This document shows positions 42,853 through 52,607 of a stretch of 64,000 nt of DNA, piece by piece; position 1 is the first letter of the stretch; every line of letters starts with the position of its first letter. The stretch is from Amycolatopsis anabasis (GTDB taxonomy: Bacteria; Actinomycetota; Actinomycetes; Mycobacteriales; Pseudonocardiaceae). The stretch covers positions 1 through 64,000 of the forward strand of contig NZ_VTHK01000033.1 in the NCBI RefSeq assembly GCF_009765355.1. Reading direction: 5' to 3'. Both the position numbers and the translations under genes were made by a program. A model generated the notes under the pieces. That model saw only the letters and a list, made by a program, of their open reading frames with translations. It was not told the origin of the DNA and made no database searches.

Positions 42853-44970
42853 TCAGCCGGTCGCCACGCCCTGCGGAAGCGGTTCGTACCGGGCGTGCTG
42901 CCGGGTGAAGGACGCCGTGCCCGAGGTCATCGAGCGCAGGTCGATGGCGTACCGCAGCAGTTCGGTCGCCGGGACCTCGGCCCTGATCACGGTGCGCCCG
43001 CCGGGACTCGCCTCGGTGCCGAGCACCCGCCCGCGCCGGGACGAAAGGTCACCGAGCACCGTGCCCAGATGTTCGTCCGGCAGCAGCACCGTCACCGATT
43101 CCAGCGGCTCCAGCAACGCGATCCGCCCGTTCGCCGCGGCATCCTTCAGCGCGAGCGCCCCCGCGGTCTGGAACGCGGCGTCGGAGGAGTCGACGCTGTG
43201 CGCCTTGCCGTCCACCAGCGTGACCCGGACGTCCACCACCGGATGACCGTCGAGCAGCCCCCGCTGGAGCTGCGCGCGCACTCCCTTCTCCACACTCGGA
43301 ATGAACTGGTGCGGCACCGCCCCGCCGACCACCCGGTCGACGAACTCGAACCCACCACCTCGCGGCAGGGGCGTCACCTCGATGTCGCACACCGCGTACT
43401 GCCCGTGCCCGCCGGACTGCTTGACGTGCCGCCCGTGGCCCTTCGCGGGCCCGCCGAAGGTCTCCCGGAGACTGATCTTGACCGGCTCGGTGCCCACATC
43501 CGCGCCACCGGCCCGCAGCCGGGACAGCACCACGTCGGCGTGCGCCTCGCCCATGCACCACAGCACCAGCTGGTTCGTCTCGGCGTTGCGTTCCAGCCGC
43601 AGCGTCGGATCACCGGCGACCAGGCGGGACAGGTTCCGGGCGAGGGTGTCCTCGTCGCTGCGGCTCTTCGCGACGATCGCGACGGGCAGCAGCGGTTCCG
43701 GCATGGCCCACGGTTTCATCAGCAGCGGTTCGTCCGGCGAGGACACCGTGTCCCCGGTTTCCGCCGAGCCGACCTTGGTCAGCGCGCACAGATCGCCCGC
43801 CACGCAGTAGGGGACCTCGCGGAGGTTGACGCCGAGCGGCGAGTAGAGGTGCGCCACCCGCTCGTCGGCGTCGTGGTCCTCGTGACCCCGCTCGGCGAGC
43901 CCGTGCCCGGACACGTGCACCGGACGTTCCGGGCGCAGCGTTCCGGAGAACACCCGCACCAGCGAGACCCGGCCGACGTAGGCGTCCACCGCGGTCCGGA
44001 CGACCTCGGCGGCCAGCGGCCCCTCGGGATCGGCCCGCAACTCGGCGTGCGGCGCCCCTTCCGGCGAGGTGACCTCGGGCAGCGGATGCTCCAGCGGCGA
44101 CGGGAAGGCGCGGGCCATTCCCTCCAGCAGTTCGGCGAGGCCGACACCGGTCATCGCGCAGACCGGGATCACCGGATGGAAGGAACCCCGGGCGACCGCG
44201 GTCTCCAGATCCGCGATCAGGGTGTCCTCGGAAATCTCCTCCCCGGCGAGGTACCGATCCATCAGGGTCTCGTCCTCGCTCTCGGCGATGATCCCCTCGA
44301 TCAGCTCGTTGCGCGCCTCGTCGAGCCGTTCGAGGTCGGCCGGATCGGGTTCGCTGACGACCGGGGGATGGCCGTTCGCATAGTCGAAGAACCGGCGCGT
44401 GATCAACCCGATCAGCCCGGTCCGGCCGCCACCCGCCGGCAGGTAGAGCGGCAGCACGCCGGCGCCGAAGGCCTGCTGGCACGCGGCGATCTCGGCGTCC
44501 GGGTCGGCGCGCTGGTGGTCCAGCCGGGCGACCACCACCGCGCGCGGCATGCCGACCGCGGCGCATTCGTCCCAGACCGCGACCGTCGCCGGGTCCACGC
44601 CCTCGGCCGCGCAGACCACGAACAACGCCGCGTCGGCGGCGCGCAACCCGGCGCGCAACTCCCCGACGAAGTCGGCGTACCCGGGCGTGTCGATGAGGTT
44701 GATCTTGATGCCGTCGTGCATGAGCGGGGCGATCGCCAACCCCACCGACCGCTGCTGGCGGACCGCCGCCGGATCGTGGTCGCACACCGTGGTGCCCTCT
44801 ACCACGGAACCGGCCCTGTTCACGGTGCCGGACACCGCGAGCAGGGCCTCGGTCAGCGTGGTCTTCCCGGAACCGGAAGGACCCACCAGCACGACATTGC
44901 GCACCTTGCGTGGGTCGTCTACAGCGACCGCGGCTCCGGAGTCACCGTTCCTCGATTGCTTCTCGGCCAT
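42853..44970 (-). CDS. elongation factor G-like GTPase (EF-G2)
   Basis: The 705-residue protein has the P-loop GPSGSGKT at 30-37, switch II DTPGYADF near 95, and the EF-G domain order through RHVKQSGGHGQYAVCDIEVT and SVEKGVRAQL to the C-terminal RRGRVLGTEA block. The G4 motif reads ARLDHQRAD instead of the canonical NKxD, as is known for divergent EF-G2 paralogues. These second copies bind ribosomes but their role is unclear. Start ATG 44970 has AGGAGG upstream. The gene is divergent from pdxS. Confidence 0.9.
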   Translation of the reverse strand: MAEKQSRNGDSGAAVAVDDPRKVRNVVLVGPSGSGKTTLTEALLAVSGTVNRAGSVVEGTTVCDHDPAAVRQQRSVGLAIAPLMHDGIKINLIDTPGYADFVGELRAGLRAADAALFVVCAAEGVDPATVAVWDECAAVGMPRAVVVARLDHQRADPDAEIAACQQAFGAGVLPLYLPAGGGRTGLIGLITRRFFDYANGHPPVVSEPDPADLERLDEARNELIEGIIAESEDETLMDRYLAGEEISEDTLIADLETAVARGSFHPVIPVCAMTGVGLAELLEGMARAFPSPLEHPLPEVTSPEGAPHAELRADPEGPLAAEVVRTAVDAYVGRVSLVRVFSGTLRPERPVHVSGHGLAERGHEDHDADERVAHLYSPLGVNLREVPYCVAGDLCALTKVGSAETGDTVSSPDEPLLMKPWAMPEPLLPVAIVAKSRSDEDTLARNLSRLVAGDPTLRLERNAETNQLVLWCMGEAHADVVLSRLRAGGADVGTEPVKISLRETFGGPAKGHGRHVKQSGGHGQYAVCDIEVTPLPRGGGFEFVDRVVGGAVPHQFIPSVEKGVRAQLQRGLLDGHPVVDVRVTLVDGKAHSVDSSDAAFQTAGALALKDAAANGRIALLEPLESVTVLLPDEHLGTVLGDLSSRRGRVLGTEASPGGRTVIRAEVPATELLRYAIDLRSMTSGTASFTRQHARYEPLPQGVATG

Positions 44971-45308
44971 GGGGGCCTCCTTGCGCCGACATCGGTGTCC
45001 AGGGGTGTGCCCTCGATCACACACCCGATCCGCCCGGTCCGGCAAGGCAAGGCACCCGTTTACGACCTGGTCACTTCCAGATCGGGCCGCATTCAGGGAG
45101 GCGTCACGTGCTCGCCGAGGCCCCGGTGCGCGATCTCGCCGGTCAACCGGCGCACCGGGCTGTCACCCGACCGGACCGCCGTCGACGGTCTAGTGATCTC
45201 CTCAGAGGAAAGTGGACTGCTGAAATAGCCGCTTATTGGCATGGGAGAGCGGTCCACGTGCGCCTAAACTCGAATTGCAATCCCCCATTTCGTTGAAAGG
45301 CTCCTGCA
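44971..45308. promoter_or_regulatory. EF-G2/pdxS divergent region with PdxR-like box
   Basis: There is no gene in these 338 bases. AAAGTGGACTG at 45209-45219 resembles the AAAGTGG-type motif reported for the pyridoxine regulator PdxR of Corynebacterium. No pdxR gene is in the window, so the call is tentative. An AT-richer stretch at 45225-45295 precedes the pdxS GTG start, with GAAAGG as ribosome-binding site. Confidence 0.35.
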
Positions 45309-46223
<915 letters not shown>

Positions 46224-46260
46224 CTCCCGTCCGACCGGTGATCCGGCGACGGATCGCCGG

Positions 46261-46830
46261 TCAGACGTGTTCGGAGACCATCACCGCGACGGTGCCCTCG
46301 TCGAGGGCTTCGAAGACGTGGGCCACGTCGCCGGGGTAGGCGATGTAGTCGCCCGGGCGCAGTTCGACCGGGTCCTCGGTGAGGCCGATCAGGGCGCGGC
46401 CGGACGCGAGCACGGCGTGTTCGACGACGCCCGGCATATGCGGTTCGGATTCCCTGGGCGCGCCCGGTTCGGCCGTGATCAGGTAGATGTCGCGGCGCGC
46501 GTTCGGCGGGCAGGACGCCAGCAGGGTGGCCACGTAGTTCGCCCGCTCCGAGTACACCGCGGGCCCCTCCCCGGCGCGGATCACCTGCACCCGCGGCGCC
46601 GGGGGTTCGACGAGCCGGGAGAACGGCACGTCCAGGGCGACGCCGAGCGCCCAGAGCGTTTCCACGCTCGGGTTGCCGGTGCCCGATTCGAGTTGCGAGA
46701 GCGTCGACTTGGCGATCCCGGCCCGCCGCGCGAGTTCGGTCAGGGACAGCGACGCCCGGGCTCGCTCCCGGCGCAGTGACGCCGCGATCACGTCCAGTGG
46801 CGCCCCGCCTTTTCCCTGCTGGTCGGGCAT
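46261..46830 (-). CDS. XRE-family regulator with cupin domain
   Basis: The 189-residue protein starts MPDQQGKGGAPLDVIAASLR. The helix-turn-helix lies at about 28-60 (SLTELARRAGIAKSTLSQLE). The C-terminal half is a cupin with a VEHAVLASGRALIGL block and a final ELRPGDYIAYPGDVAHVFEA. Such regulators often control AzlCD-type amino acid exporters and sense small ligands in the cupin pocket. It is divergent from azlC, and two GTTCG-N6-CGAAC palindromes lie between them. Confidence 0.88.
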   Translation of the reverse strand: MPDQQGKGGAPLDVIAASLRRERARASLSLTELARRAGIAKSTLSQLESGTGNPSVETLWALGVALDVPFSRLVEPPAPRVQVIRAGEGPAVYSERANYVATLLASCPPNARRDIYLITAEPGAPRESEPHMPGVVEHAVLASGRALIGLTEDPVELRPGDYIAYPGDVAHVFEALDEGTVAVMVSEHV

Positions 46831-46853
46831 GTGTTCGCTCCAACAGTCCACTT

Positions 46854-46917
46854 GTTCGCCTTGACGAACGCGTCCGTTTTGTTCAGGATAACTGTCCATG
46901 CGTTCGATCTGGCGAAC
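46854..46917. promoter_or_regulatory. paired XRE operators GTTCG-N6-CGAAC
   Basis: Two 16-bp palindromes of the same form lie at 46854-46869 (GTTCGCCTTGACGAAC) and 46902-46917 (GTTCGATCTGGCGAAC), 48 bp apart. The first covers the TTGACG element in front of azlC; the second lies just inside the azlC coding start. A half site GTTCG is at 46833. Binding would block both divergent genes. Confidence 0.7.
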
Positions 46918-47596
46918 ATTGGACCGCGGCCTGGCGCGCGACATCGCCCTGGTCTGCCTGGCCGACGCGCTCGTCGGCGTTTCCTACGGCGCCATCACGG
47001 TGAGCTCGGGCTTCGCGGTGTGGGTGCCGATGCTGCTGTCGGTGGTGGTCTTCGCGGGTGCGGCGCAGTTCATGTTCATCGGCATCATCGCGTCCGGGGG
47101 CAGCCCGATCGCCGCGGTCGTCGCGGGGCTGCTGGTCAACGCCCGGCACGTGCCGTTCGGGTTCGCGGTGGCCGACGTCCTCGGCGGGAGCCTGGCCAAG
47201 CGGCTGCTCGGCAGCCACCTGATGATCGACGAGACGGTCGCCTTCGCCTTGGCGCAGAAGGAAACCGATCGCAAACGCGCGGCGTACTGGGCCTGCGGGA
47301 CCGGCCTGTTCGTGTGCTGGAACGTGGGCGTGGTGGTCGGCGCGTTCGCCGGGACCGCGATCAGCGACACCGACGTCTTCGGCCTGGACGCGGCCTTCCC
47401 GGCGGTGCTGCTCGCCCTGGTCCTGCCCTCGCTGAAGGACGCCGCGACCCGGCGGGCGGTGCTGACCGGGGTCGTGCTGGCCCTGGCGGCGACGCCGTTC
47501 CTGCCCGCCGGGCTGCCGGTGCTGCTCGCGCTCGCCGGGGTGCTGGCCGGGCTGGCGGCGGGGGAGCCGGAGAAGAAAGAAGAGGCCAAGGTATGA
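46898..47596 (+). CDS. azlC: AzlC-family branched-chain amino acid exporter subunit
   Basis: The 232-residue protein has about five to six membrane helices and the AzlC signature GAAQFMFIGIIASGGSPIAA, LLVNARHVPFGFAVADVLGG, and SHLMIDETVAFALAQ. AzlCD (YgaZH) complexes export branched-chain amino acids or analogues. It is followed by azlD with an ATGA overlap. Its start lies within an operator for the divergent XRE regulator. Confidence 0.93.
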   Translation: MRSIWRTLDRGLARDIALVCLADALVGVSYGAITVSSGFAVWVPMLLSVVVFAGAAQFMFIGIIASGGSPIAAVVAGLLVNARHVPFGFAVADVLGGSLAKRLLGSHLMIDETVAFALAQKETDRKRAAYWACGTGLFVCWNVGVVVGAFAGTAISDTDVFGLDAAFPAVLLALVLPSLKDAATRRAVLTGVVLALAATPFLPAGLPVLLALAGVLAGLAAGEPEKKEEAKV

Positions 47597-47916
47597 GCAG
47601 TCCGGTGGTGCTGCTGATCGCGGCGGTGGTGCTGGGCGGCGGGACGTACGCGTTCCGCCTGGCCGGCCCCGCGTTGCGCAGCAAGATCGAACTTTCACCG
47701 CGCGCGGAGAAGCTGATGGCGATGGCCGCGGTCGTGCTGCTCGCCGCGCTGGTAGCGACCACCGCGCTGACCGAGGAGCAGTCCTTCGCCGGCTTCGCCC
47801 GCCCGGCCGGGGTCCTGGTCGGCGGCGTGCTCGCCTGGCGGAAGGCGCCGTTCGTGCTGGTGGTGCTCGCGGCCGCCGGAACCGCGGCCGGGCTGCGGTT
47901 GCTCGGCGTGCCCTGA
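47593..47916 (+). CDS. azlD: AzlD-family branched-chain amino acid exporter subunit
   Basis: The 107-residue protein with three to four membrane helices has the AzlD start VVLLIAAVVLGGGTYAFRLA and GPALRSKIELSPRAEKLMAM. It is the small partner of AzlC and overlaps it by four bases (ATGA). The length matches the family. Confidence 0.92.
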   Translation: MSSPVVLLIAAVVLGGGTYAFRLAGPALRSKIELSPRAEKLMAMAAVVLLAALVATTALTEEQSFAGFARPAGVLVGGVLAWRKAPFVLVVLAAAGTAAGLRLLGVP

Positions 47917-48039
47917 ATTGACACCCCGGCAGCAGGCCGTCGCGCGCCCTTGGGTTCGCCCCGCCGCCCACCCCGAGGGTGCTCGAGCGGAGCCCGCGGC
48001 ATACGCTTGACCTGCGGAATCGTTCAGGGAAAGGCGGCT

Positions 48040-48654
48040 GTGGTGGTGCGACCGGTGGTGGGGGTGCTGGCGCTGCAGGGCGACGTGCGGGAGCACGCGG
48101 CGATGCTGGAGCGCGCGGGCGCGCGGGCGGTGCCCGTCCGGCGCCCGGGTGAACTGTCCGAAGTGGACGGACTGGTGCTGCCCGGCGGCGAGTCGACCAC
48201 CATGTCCCGCCTGCTCGAGTCGTTCGAGCTGCTGGAGCCGCTGCGCGAACGCATCGCGGCGGGCATGCCCGCGTTCGGCTCCTGCGCCGGGATGATCCTG
48301 CTGGCCAAGCAGGCGCTGGACGGGCGCCCCGACCAGCAGCAGCTCGGCGGGCTGGACGTGGTGGTGCGCCGCAACGCGTTCGGCCGCCAGGTGGACTCCT
48401 TCGAAGAGGACCTCGACTTCACCGGTCTCGAAGGCGGCCCGCTGCACGCGGTCTTCATCCGCGCGCCCTGGGTGGAGAAGGTCGGCGACGAGGTCGAGGT
48501 GCTCGCCCGGGTGCCGGAGACTCCGGCGGCCGGGGCCGCCGCGGCTAGGATCGTCGCGGTCCGCCAGGGGCCGGTCCTCGCGACCGCCTTCCACCCCGAG
48601 CTCACCGGCGACGAGCGGGTGCACCGCCTGTTCGTCGATCTCGCGCGAGGGTGA
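48040..48654 (+). CDS. pdxT: pyridoxal 5'-phosphate synthase glutaminase subunit PdxT
   Basis: Three consecutive GTG codons at 48040, 48043 and 48046 can start the gene; 48040 is best spaced from GGGAAAGG. The protein has up to 204 residues. It is a class I glutaminase: GVLALQGDVREHAAMLER at the start, LVLPGGESTTM, the nucleophile Cys in FGSCAGMILLAKQ, and the His-x-Glu pair in ATAFHPELTGDE. It delivers ammonia to PdxS. It is followed by yebC, as in other actinobacteria. Confidence 0.96.
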   Translation: MVVRPVVGVLALQGDVREHAAMLERAGARAVPVRRPGELSEVDGLVLPGGESTTMSRLLESFELLEPLRERIAAGMPAFGSCAGMILLAKQALDGRPDQQQLGGLDVVVRRNAFGRQVDSFEEDLDFTGLEGGPLHAVFIRAPWVEKVGDEVEVLARVPETPAAGAAAARIVAVRQGPVLATAFHPELTGDERVHRLFVDLARG

Positions 48655-48731
48655 TGTACCTGAACCGGGCTGCCGAGGACCCGGCTACGCTGGGCTGATC
48701 GGGTTCTGAGCACGTTACAGATGGAGGAGAG

Positions 48732-49481
48732 ATGAGCGGCCACTCCAAGTGGGCCACCACCAAGCACAAGAAGGCCGCCCTCGACGCCAAGCGGGGCAAG
48801 CTGTTCGCGAGGCTGATCAAGAACATCGAGGTCGCCGCGCGGACCGGTGGGGGCGATCCCGACGGGAACCCGACGCTCTACGACGCCATCCAGAAGGCCA
48901 AGAAGAACTCGGTTCCGCAGGACAACATCGAGCGCGCGCGCAAGCGCGGCGCCGGCGAAGAGGCCGGCGGCGCCGACTGGCAGACGATCAACTACGAGGG
49001 CTACGGCCCGAACGGCGTCGCGGTCCTGATCGAGTGCCTCACCGACAACCGCAACCGCGCGGCGTCCGAGGTGCGCACCGCGCTCACCCGCAACAACGGG
49101 TCGCTCGCCGACCCGGGTTCGGTGGCGTACCTGTTCAACCGCAAGGGTGTCGTGATCATGCCGAAGAACGACCTGTCCGAGGACGACGTGCTGCTGGCCG
49201 TCCTGGACGCGGGCGCCGAGGAGGTCAACGACCTCGGCGAGAGCTTTGAGATCGTCTCCGAGGCGACCGATCTGGTCGCGGTGCGAAAGGCGTTGCAGGA
49301 AGCCGGTTTCGACTACGAGTCGGCGGACGCGAGCTTCCTGCCGTCGGTCAGCGTGCCGCTCGACGCCGAGGGCGCGAAGAAGGTCTTCCGGTTGATCGAC
49401 GCGCTCGAGGATTGTGACGACGTCCAGAACGTGTACGCGAATTTCGATGTGTCCGACGAGGTCCTCGCCGAAGTCGGGTAA
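48732..49481 (+). CDS. yebC: YebC/PmpR-family protein
   Basis: The 249-residue protein begins SGHSKWATTKHKKAALDAKR, the invariant start of the YebC family, and contains NYEGYGPNGVAVLIECLTDN and NRNRAASEVR. It has the usual length. YebC proteins are known as transcriptional regulators and, in recent work, as translation factors that help ribosomes through proline-rich stretches. The conserved position between pdxT and ruvC supports orthology. GAGGAGAG precedes the ATG. Confidence 0.96.
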   Translation: MSGHSKWATTKHKKAALDAKRGKLFARLIKNIEVAARTGGGDPDGNPTLYDAIQKAKKNSVPQDNIERARKRGAGEEAGGADWQTINYEGYGPNGVAVLIECLTDNRNRAASEVRTALTRNNGSLADPGSVAYLFNRKGVVIMPKNDLSEDDVLLAVLDAGAEEVNDLGESFEIVSEATDLVAVRKALQEAGFDYESADASFLPSVSVPLDAEGAKKVFRLIDALEDCDDVQNVYANFDVSDEVLAEVG

Positions 49482-49549
49482 GCACCGGGCGCGAAACCCG
49501 TGCTAACACAGCGTGTTGGCCCTGGGCGCGTCCGCGTCGATACGGCACA

Positions 49550-50071
49550 ATGGCCGCCGTGACGATCGAAACCCTCGCTCCCGAAGATCAACAACTCCTC
49601 GACTGGATTGTCGAGCAGGCGGAGAAGCGGGGTAACGCCGTCATCAATGTTTCCAGTGATGCCAACGGATCCGGCTACTGCTTCACCGCCTGCGCCTGGG
49701 CTCAGCACCAGGTGCCGGAGGCGGTCGTGATCGGTCTGCCGGAGGAGGTCGGCCCGGTCCTGCTGGACGCCTACGTGGACCGGGCGGCCACCGGCCAGAA
49801 GTTCGAGTTCGGCAAGCTGTACGAGGATTTCTTCGAAGGCGTCCCGGTGACGTTCGAGCGGGTGGCCAAGGGGCACTACCCCGAGTTCTTCGGCAGCGCG
49901 TTCCTGGTCTACCCGGACGGCGACTTCCCGGCGGTCCAGATCATTGTGCCCACCCCGGAAGGGGAGTGGCCGTGGCAGGAGGACGCGCCGGAGGGCTTCG
50001 CCGAGTGGCAGCCGATCCTCACCGAAAGCGGCGACCCGGAGAGCTGGACCCCGGGCGTCGACGGTCCCTGA
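49550..50071 (+). CDS. DUF4262-like protein
   Basis: The 173-residue protein has no signal peptide or membrane segment. Blocks such as GSGYCFTACAWAQHQVPEAV, IGLPEEVGPVLLDAY, and HYPEFFGSAFLVYPDGDFPA resemble DUF4262 proteins. It is acidic and ends with a Trp/Pro-rich tail. No function is known. An in-frame GTG at 49559 is an alternative start. Confidence 0.75.
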   Translation: MAAVTIETLAPEDQQLLDWIVEQAEKRGNAVINVSSDANGSGYCFTACAWAQHQVPEAVVIGLPEEVGPVLLDAYVDRAATGQKFEFGKLYEDFFEGVPVTFERVAKGHYPEFFGSAFLVYPDGDFPAVQIIVPTPEGEWPWQEDAPEGFAEWQPILTESGDPESWTPGVDGP

Positions 50072-50164
50072 CCCCCGATCTGTTCGAAAACGCCACGCGC
50101 GTCGGCTTCGGCCGGCGCGCGTTTTTCGTCGTGGTGGTCCATACCTGTTGAAGTGCTCTGGTTG

Positions 50165-50178
50165 ACTAGTGTACTAGT
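50165..50178. promoter_or_regulatory. probable GntR operator ACTAGT-N2-ACTAGT
   Basis: ACTAGTGTACTAGT (50165-50178) overlaps a TTGACT promoter element at 50162-50167 and lies 36 bp before the GntR start. YtrA-type GntR repressors commonly autoregulate their ABC transporter operon through such palindromes. Confidence 0.6.
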
Positions 50179-50214
50179 TAAGTAGCACAATCAGCCGTGA
50201 GGGTAGGTGCCGCA

Positions 50215-50604
50215 GTGGAGTTCCAGGTCGACCGGGGCAGCGGGATTCCCGCGTATGTCCAGCTCGGGCAGCAGGTCCGCGAAGCGTTGCGGCTGGGCTG
50301 GTTGCGGCCGGGGGACCGGCTGCCGACCGTGCGCGAGGTGGTGGCCTCCAGCGGGGTCAACCCCAACACCGTGCTCAAGGCCTACCGGCAGCTGGAGCTG
50401 GAAGGGCTGGTCGCCGCGCGGCAGGGGGCCGGGACGTTCGTCAAGGCCTCGCTCGGGACGGCCGATCCGGAGGCCATGGCGCGGCTGCGGGTCGAACTGG
50501 CCGGTTGGGTTCGCGAGGCGAGGGCGGCCGGTATGCAGAACGAGGACATCCACGCCCTGGTGAGCGCGGTCCTCACCGAGGCAGAAACGGAGAAGGTCAA
50601 GTGA
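50215..50604 (+). CDS. GntR-family regulator, YtrA subfamily
   Basis: From GTG 50215 the protein has 129 residues; a GTG at 50197 is an alternative. The winged helix-turn-helix has PAYVQLGQQVREALRLGWLR, GDRLPTVREVVASSGVNPNT and VLKAYRQLELEGLVAARQGA. The short C-terminal helix domain marks the YtrA group, which controls ABC transporter genes in cis. Its stop overlaps the ATPase start (GTGA). Confidence 0.9.
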   Translation: MEFQVDRGSGIPAYVQLGQQVREALRLGWLRPGDRLPTVREVVASSGVNPNTVLKAYRQLELEGLVAARQGAGTFVKASLGTADPEAMARLRVELAGWVREARAAGMQNEDIHALVSAVLTEAETEKVK

Positions 50605-51521
50605 CTACGGGTGTTGCGGCGGAGGCCGTCGCGACCGGGTTGCCGGGCAGCGGCGTCGCGATCGCGGCCGACGGGCTCGGCAAGCGGTACGGCAAGGCGT
50701 GGGCCTTGCGCGAGTGCACGTTCGCGCTGCCCGCGGGCCGGGTGGTGGCGCTGGTCGGGGCGAACGGCGCCGGCAAGTCCGCACTGCTGAGCGTGCTCGC
50801 CGGGGTGCTCGCGCCCACCGCGGGACGGGTGTCGCTGGGCAAGGTCGTCCGTCGGCCCATCGGGGGCGCCGACGGCCGGGTTGCCTTCGTGGCGCAGGAC
50901 AAACCGCTGTACCGGCAGTTCAGCGTGGCGGACATGCTGCGGCTGGGCGGCCGCCTGAACGAGGTGTGGGACCAGGCGCGGGCGCGGCGCTGGCTGGAGC
51001 GCTTCGACATCCCGCTCAACCGCCCGTGCGGGAAGCTGTCCGGCGGCCAGCAGGCACAGGTGGCCTTCGCCGTCGCCCTCGGCTCCCGGCCGTCGGTGCT
51101 GCTCCTGGACGAGCCGCTGGCGAACCTCGATCCGCTGGCCCGCCGCGAGGTCACCGCGGAACTGCTCACCGAGGTCGCCGACAGCGGGATGACCGTGCTG
51201 CTGTCCACGCACGTGGTCGCCGAGCTGGGCGGCGTGGCCGATCACCTGCTGCTGCTCGACCACGGCCGGCTCCGGCTCGACGGCGACCTCGACGAGTTGC
51301 TGGCGGCCCACGTGCGGTGGATCGGCCCGCGTTCGGCCGACCCGCCCGTGCCCGGGGAGGTGGTGCACGTCCGGCACACCGAATCGCAGTCGCAGTTCCT
51401 GCTGCGAATGCCCGGAGGCGCCACCGCGCCGGTCGCCGAGCCGCCCTGGACGACCCGGCCGGTAACCCTGGAAGACCTTGTCCTGGCCCACCTTTCCACC
51501 AGCAAGGAGAGCGCGGCATGA
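50601..51521 (+). CDS. ABC transporter ATP-binding protein
   Basis: The 306-residue ATPase has Walker A GANGAGKSALL near residue 49, a Q-loop AQDKPLYRQFS, signature LSGGQQAQVAFAVALG near 148, Walker B SVLLLDEPLANLDPLARREV and the switch His in LLSTHVVAE. It belongs to the CcmA/YtrB-like export group. Both ends overlap neighbours (GTGA with GntR, ATGA with the permease). Confidence 0.94.
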   Translation: MTTGVAAEAVATGLPGSGVAIAADGLGKRYGKAWALRECTFALPAGRVVALVGANGAGKSALLSVLAGVLAPTAGRVSLGKVVRRPIGGADGRVAFVAQDKPLYRQFSVADMLRLGGRLNEVWDQARARRWLERFDIPLNRPCGKLSGGQQAQVAFAVALGSRPSVLLLDEPLANLDPLARREVTAELLTEVADSGMTVLLSTHVVAELGGVADHLLLLDHGRLRLDGDLDELLAAHVRWIGPRSADPPVPGEVVHVRHTESQSQFLLRMPGGATAPVAEPPWTTRPVTLEDLVLAHLSTSKESAA

Positions 51522-52528
51522 CCACCGCCATCGCTGTTCCCGAGCCGCGCGTCCGGTCCGCCGTGGCCCTGCGCGACCTGCTCTGGCTGACCTGGCGGCA
51601 GCACCGCTGGTTCCTCGTCGGCGGGTTCGTCCTCGTCGCCGCGACGACCGGGCTGCTCCTGTGGCAGGCCGCGCAGATGCGCGGGCTGCTGCCCCAGGTG
51701 CAGGCCTGCCAAGGTGGCTGCGCGTCCGGCGACGCGTGGCGCGGGCACGAGGACTTCGCGACGAACCTCGAGCGGGGTGGTCTCGCCGTCATCGCCACCG
51801 CGATCGCCGTTTTCCTGGGGGCGCCGCTGGTGTCCCGCGAGTACGAGCAGCGCACCCACCTGATCGCCTGGACCCAGGACGTCAGCCCGGGGCGCTGGCT
51901 GGTGGCCAAGGCCGCCGTACTCGCCGTCGCGGCGGCGGGCCTGGTGCTGGTGTTCACCGTCGGCGTCACCGCGGTCGAGGGGGTGCGCGAAGAGGCGGGC
52001 GCCGACGTCACCGCGTTCACGCCGTGGGAGTACCAGGTCTTCGACACCTCGGCGCCGGTGTTCCTGGCCTACACGTTGTTCGCGCTCGCCCTCGGCATCG
52101 CGGTGGGCACGCTGGTCCGGCGGACCGTCCCGGCCATGGCGATCACCTTCGTCGCGTTCGCCGCGGTCCGGCTCGGCCTGTACTTCGCCCGGCCGTACTT
52201 CCTGCCGCCGCTGGTAATGACCCAGCCGCTCGGCGAAGACAAGATCGAAATCGTGGCGGACCGGCCGCCGAACTCGCTCCACGTCGAGTCGGGATTCACC
52301 GATGCGGCGGGGAACCGGATGGACGGGCTCCCGAACCTGTGCGGGGGAACGCAGCGCGAGTGGGTTCCGTGCCTGCGCGCGCACGGGGTGACCGGGTACA
52401 CCGAGTGGCTCCAGCCGGGCAGCCGGGTCCTGCTGTTCCAGTGGATGGAGATCGGTTTCTTCGCCGTGTTCGCCGTCGCCCTGTTCGTCCTCGCCTGGCG
52501 CCGGGTGCGGGCCCGTACCGTGGCCTGA
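51518..52528 (+). CDS. ABC transporter permease
   Basis: The 336-residue protein has about six membrane helices (for example WFLVGGFVLVAATTGLLLWQ near 31 and GLAVIATAIAVFLGAPLVSR near 88). A large loop between the last two helices carries two cysteines. The APLVSREYEQRTHLIAWTQD block is typical of YtrC/D-like permeases associated with GntR-controlled operons. The substrate is unknown; an envelope-stress or antibiotic-related role is common for such operons. Confidence 0.88.
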   Translation: MTTAIAVPEPRVRSAVALRDLLWLTWRQHRWFLVGGFVLVAATTGLLLWQAAQMRGLLPQVQACQGGCASGDAWRGHEDFATNLERGGLAVIATAIAVFLGAPLVSREYEQRTHLIAWTQDVSPGRWLVAKAAVLAVAAAGLVLVFTVGVTAVEGVREEAGADVTAFTPWEYQVFDTSAPVFLAYTLFALALGIAVGTLVRRTVPAMAITFVAFAAVRLGLYFARPYFLPPLVMTQPLGEDKIEIVADRPPNSLHVESGFTDAAGNRMDGLPNLCGGTQREWVPCLRAHGVTGYTEWLQPGSRVLLFQWMEIGFFAVFAVALFVLAWRRVRARTVA

Positions 52529-52607
52529 TGTTCGCCGGGCCGTCAGCCGCCGCACATGATCACCGGACAGAGTGTTCCCCGACGACTGGGGCATCGAGGA
52601 GGTTTTC

